Part shown: positions 59,949 through 64,000 of the stretch, piece by piece
How the letters are laid out: each line of letters starts with the position of its first letter
Position numbering within the stretch: the stretch's first letter is position 1
Source: Ifrita kowaldi
Taxonomy: Eukaryota > Chordata > Aves > Passeriformes > Cinclosomatidae
Assembly (NCBI GenBank): GCA_013398055.1
Contig: VZRS01004414.1
Span: 508,330-572,329 of the forward strand
DNA length: 64,000 nt
Direction of reading: 5' to 3'
Program-made: the position numbers and the translations under genes
Notes under the pieces: model-generated
The model's input: the letters and a program-made list of their open reading frames with translations, nothing else
Databases searched by the model: none
Told to the model about the DNA's origin: nothing

Positions 59949-62344
59949 TATAGAACAAGCTCAGCTTAACAGACTATCAATAATTCAATGCAAGTTTATT
60001 TTTCATAGCTCCTTTCATGTGAACTGTTCTCCTAAAATGCTTTACAAAATAAATAATACAAGACCATAGGTGTTGTACTGTATAAATTACAGACCAACAG
60101 AGGCAGAAAGATGTTTCCTGTAGAATGCATTAAAGAGAGACAAAGGTAAATAACAGAGCGAAGAGAGTGGAAGAAATTTAGAGCTGCAGGCAGGGGAATG
60201 ACGAGAGGTCTGCAGATGAGATCTGATAGGGGATGGAGAGCTGATGAGGCAGACAGATACCAGAAGGATGTTGGGGATGGCCAGAGATATGCAGAGAGTC
60301 AGAGGAAGCTGGAGTTAAACCAGTGGAGGAAGGAGGAGGGGTTGCCAAATGCAAGGCCTGGAAGTGCACTAACAAGGCAGGCATTTTGCAGCCGGTGCCT
60401 GATGAATGGGATGCTGGGGGATTTCCCTGGAAACAGCAGGGTTATGAACTGGTGGGTTTGGTATGACAAGTACAAGGTAATGGACAGTATTTTGCTTGCT
60501 GCCAAGATGTAGAAAAGCCTGGGACAGGCTGTGTCATCAAGGCAAAGAGACTTGGAATTCTACGGTGGGGAGAAAAGAAATGAAAATCCTCTATCTTCAG
60601 ATATAAATTATTTATTAAGTACAGGTGCAGTTTACATAGGGATAGGTTCAAATGGTAATAAATTCTCCTCAGATCTTGAAGTCCACTCATCCAATATGGC
60701 TTTTCAAATTCCCTTGCTACACTGGCTGTGCCTCTGACCTACCTCTGCCAGTGGTTCCTCTATGAGAACATCCTTCCTAGCCAACAATAAATTGATATTT
60801 TGGAAATGTTTTAAAAAGGGCTCCATTTTAGCAACTGCACTTTTAAGAGCAACACATGTTGAAGAGACAAATTTAGCTGTGCACATGAGGCTTGTGCTCA
60901 CAAATATGATTGGGATCCTCAATGTTCAATGCTTGGTTCAATGCTAGGTTCTGCCTGTGTAAAATCAGGGAATTTTAGAAGTTTTGCAGTTCAATTTTCC
61001 AGCCCTGACTACTAATGATCCTTAAAACTACTTCTTGTGTTTTAACAGTGACTGTTGAACATTTGATTTGACATTGGTTCTAAAGGTTATGATGGAGTTA
61101 TATCTGAAAACTGAATGATATTTCAGTCCTGTGATCAAAGGGTGTACCTTTGAGCCTGAGGCCTTATAAGATTTTTATTTTTTCCAGAAGTAGTGAAGGG
61201 CAAATATTCCTATGTCACTTCTTTCATTCCAGACTTACTCCCAAATTCCACATGAAGTAATTTCTGTGCAAAAGAACAGCTTGAAGAGAGTTTAAAAGTG
61301 AATTAACCAAATACCTTCAGAAATAGAATGACTTCTCCAAGAGCTGCTTTGAGGGCCAGTTTGGTGCTCTATAAAAGTCATTAGTATTAAAGCAGCTGGA
61401 TTTAAATTAAGCCTCTGATTTTGATGAAAGTAGAAAAATTCTATTACAGACTTAGGAAATTGTCGATAAAATACTCCCTTGATCTTCCCAAAATTTCAGA
61501 TAACAAAACAAAACAAGACTAAATAATCAACATATTTGTTTTTCTCCAGAGGTTTCAGAGATCACTCGTGTGTTCTTCTCAGACCAGTGTAAATGCAAGA
61601 TAAGGAATCATGCCAAAATGTGCTGAAAGCAGATGCTAGTAAACAAAAGGAGCTGAATTCCAACTGATCTGCAGAAGCTCCCATGATATTAAGTAGATAT
61701 GATCTGCACCAAAATACTTCTTTGTTTTGTAAGAGAGATTAATTTTAATGAGATTTTAGCTAAAATGGTAAAACAGTAATTACTGGGCCATCTATTTGTC
61801 AAGTAATTTTGCTAACAATGGTAGTCATACTCCAGTAAAATTAATTTTTGAAATGATGGCCAAAGTGTGATATTTTCTTCAAGGTCTGTAGCCCTGTTTT
61901 CTGCCTGCCTCTGTTTATGCTGCAATTGTCCATATTTTGGACAATTAATTTTGTTTCACAACAATATCTAAAAGTTACATTCAGTGTGTCACTGACTGAC
62001 CTGCAATTTAATGAAGACAGTAATGGTATCAGTTGATTTTATCTAAGAAAGAAAAGAAAAAGTATCAGAAAAAATAACTAATATCTTAGGTGATTTTTTT
62101 TCACTACTTTTTTAATCCAACTTGATAGAGTGGCCATCTGATGCAGAATTCCTGTATGTAAAGAGAAATGGTTTCGTTACTATAAAGGTGCAAGTGTATC
62201 CACTAGGCAAATGCCAGGGAATGTTTGTATTGCAAAATTACAACTGCATATCAATTGTTTTTTTTTTTTTAATGACCTGAATGTGCATTTCAGGACATAC
62301 ATATTTTTTAGCCACACTGCTCATATGAAATAATTAGTCACATA
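59949..62344. other. Unique AT-rich non-coding DNA, no gene recognised
   Basis: Around 59985-60060 the words TTTTCATAGCTCCTTTCATG and AATGCTTTACAAAATAAATA resemble the 3' part of ancient amniote interspersed repeats, without a certain family. A 104-codon plus frame at 60198-60512 (ends near a TACAAG/GTAATG donor-like site) is GA-rich and unrecognised. Segment 61725-61990 is rich in homeodomain-type words. Confidence 0.45.
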
Positions 62345-62497
62345 AATCACAGAATCACAGAATTAACTAGGTTGGAAAATACCTTTGAGATCATTGAGTC
62401 CAACCTCTGACCGAGCACTACCTTGTGAACCAGACCATGGCACTGAGTGCCACATCCAGTCTCTACTTAAACACCTCCAGGAGCAGTGACTCCAAAT
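62345..62497 (-). mobile_element. CR1 LINE, 3' fragment, antisense orientation
   Basis: It starts with tandem AATCACAG units, then AGGTTGGAAAATACCTTTGA, GATCATTGAGTCCAACCTCT and TTAAACACCTCCAGGAGC, the reverse complement of a CR1 3' end. This subfamily keeps the terminal octamers well, so it is fairly young or well preserved. Confidence 0.88.
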
Positions 62498-64000
62498 AAC
62501 AACAAGCTCACACTTTCATACCTACAGACAGTAACCTGGCAAGAGCTATGAGTTTTGCAGGGTTCCTTAAATACCGATTGGCTTGGTTTGTCACAGCCAA
62601 TGGGAAAAAAAAAAAATTGGAAGAAAGTAAAGTGATCCCCAGAAGATGTTTGACTGACAGCTCTCAAGTCTTAGACCAACAGTATTTCTGATCAAGATGA
62701 TGTCAGTTTTCTGATAACTATTTCCAACGTAAGCATTAGTAATGCCTTAAAATATGTTTGTGTCTGAATGAAGTAAATCACCTTTTTCAGAAACGAAAGC
62801 TATTGTGGTTCTGATGGGTAACTTGATCTGGCACACATAAACTAGCAAACCTGTGTGCCTGGTATAGCACTGGAAGGTTTTCAAGTATTGTCTTGCGCAG
62901 CAAACAGAATACTCAGCCTCTGAACAGCTGGTTTCCACTAATTAGTGGAATTAGGGCTAATAATGTGCCAACCAAGCCCATACAGAATTAATTTGTTTTT
63001 ATTTTTCTAGCCTGAGCACAATACATTTAAGAATATAAACCTACCTTCCTTCCTTGTGAATTACAGTCTAGCAAATATCAATGAGTGGCTCTTAAAGTAG
63101 GGTACAAACAAGACAGGTGGTATAGATACTATTTCTTAGGGATTACTCCAGGCCCTGGATTGTACTGCCTGTCTCCCCCATTTCTCACTTTAAGGAAGCT
63201 TGGGACTTATTGGATTGCTGTGTGAGTGGCCAACTTGTTAGCTGAAGGAAAAAAGAAAAAAAAAACCCTTGCAAACTAAGAAGAAAGAGAAACCCTTGAG
63301 CCTGGAGAGTTTTCTGCAGGATAGTGTATTGAATTCGATCAGAAAAGGTCTACCAAAGATGCAAAAGCATAATTATAGCCATTTATTCAAGAGTATGAGA
63401 GGGAGGAAGACATAACGGTTTTCCATTTTTATGGAGGTTGAATTTTGCTTAAGTTCTTTATCACGTAACTTCTCTTATTCACACACCACACTGAAAAAAC
63501 CACTAACCTTGGTAGTCAAGTAGCTGCAATTTTGAAAATCCTTCAAGGACAGAAGCAGAAGAATTGTTGCTAGCAGACCCAAAGATCTTCTTGGATCCAG
63601 TCTGCAACAAAGTTCTCATGGCCATATATCAGCTCTGTGAGTAATTTTTTAGTGAAAATTCAGTCCTGTTTGGGTCATGTAGAGCAGACCATATCGACCT
63701 GAAAATAAAGAGCAGGAAGATGAAAGACCTTAATCTATAAGACCTTAATCTACAGTCTCCACATGACTGGGCTGACTCAGAAGTGACACATTTTTGACTC
63801 AAGAATAGAATAGTTACATTATTTATGGTGGGGATGTTACAAACACCAAAATACAGTGAAACCAAGCCAGTCTGTGTCACCACCCCTACCTGAACAGGAT
63901 TCAGCTGTGAGGAACCTGTCTGGCTGTGTCATCTTCAGCAACAGAAGCTCTCACAATGCTTCAGTGCAGTGATGAGCCTGTGAGAAAAACAGCTTGAAGG
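62498..64000. other. Unique AT-rich non-coding DNA, no gene recognised
   Basis: Single-copy sequence up to the window edge. A direct duplication AGACCTTAATCTA occurs twice at 63725-63751. Short minus-strand frames (62747-62938, 63629-63883) have no recognised content. Confidence 0.5.

Noticed and set aside
60198..60512. 104-codon plus-strand frame ending near a donor-like GTAATG
   Set aside because: GA-rich composition reduces stops. No acceptor was found and no family recognised.
1..64000. Search for known microRNA seeds, tRNA genes, homeodomain and zinc-finger coding motifs, and ERV LTR/gag/pol/env
   Set aside because: By reading alone I found no convincing example; this is a limit of manual inspection, not proof of absence.

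Overview
This 64 kb window looks like a nuclear chromosome segment from a sauropsid, most probably a bird. The clearest taxonomic evidence is five CR1 LINE fragments. Two of them keep the typical tandem octamer end (ATTCTATG-type or AATCACAG-type). Interspersed repeats are otherwise sparse, there are a few ancient MIR-like SINE remnants, and most of the DNA is unique, fairly AT-rich and non-coding. No bacterial-type operons, tRNA or rRNA genes, CRISPR arrays or viral genomes were seen.

I could not identify any protein-coding gene by product. Almost all open frames are short, lack homology that I recognise, and behave like chance ORFs. The few gene-like signals are weak. They are a possible last exon with a polyadenylation signal at the left edge (1146-1549, + strand), a possible exon at 53310-53485 (- strand), a GC-rich coding-like block near 41.0 kb, and an unusually long open frame for AT-rich DNA at 54277-54789.

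Layout: 1-9.8 kb is mostly unique AT-rich DNA with the possible terminal exon. A 3' CR1 fragment lies at 9.8-10.3 kb. From 10.3 to 31.8 kb the DNA is intergenic or intronic, with simple repeats and two notable palindromes. From about 31.8 to 39.3 kb the composition changes: a CTCF-like motif at 31.87 kb is followed by a multi-lobed CpG island (33.8-34.3, 34.9-35.0 and 37.5-38.0 kb) with GC boxes, a G-quadruplex motif and several strong splice-donor-like sites. This is the most likely promoter or regulatory hub, and it probably belongs to a gene or long non-coding RNA whose coding exons I cannot recognise here. From 39.3 to 64 kb the DNA is again AT-rich and unique, with four more repeat-rich spots (CR1 at 41.4, 49.4-49.8 and 62.4 kb; a GGTT/TTTTG compound tract at 47.7 kb), MIR-like remnants and several homeobox or forkhead-site-rich stretches that could be conserved non-coding elements.

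The overall picture is a gene-poor regulatory region around one CpG island complex. It could be intergenic or lie inside long introns; the sequence alone does not decide. I found no evidence for a novel multi-gene system.
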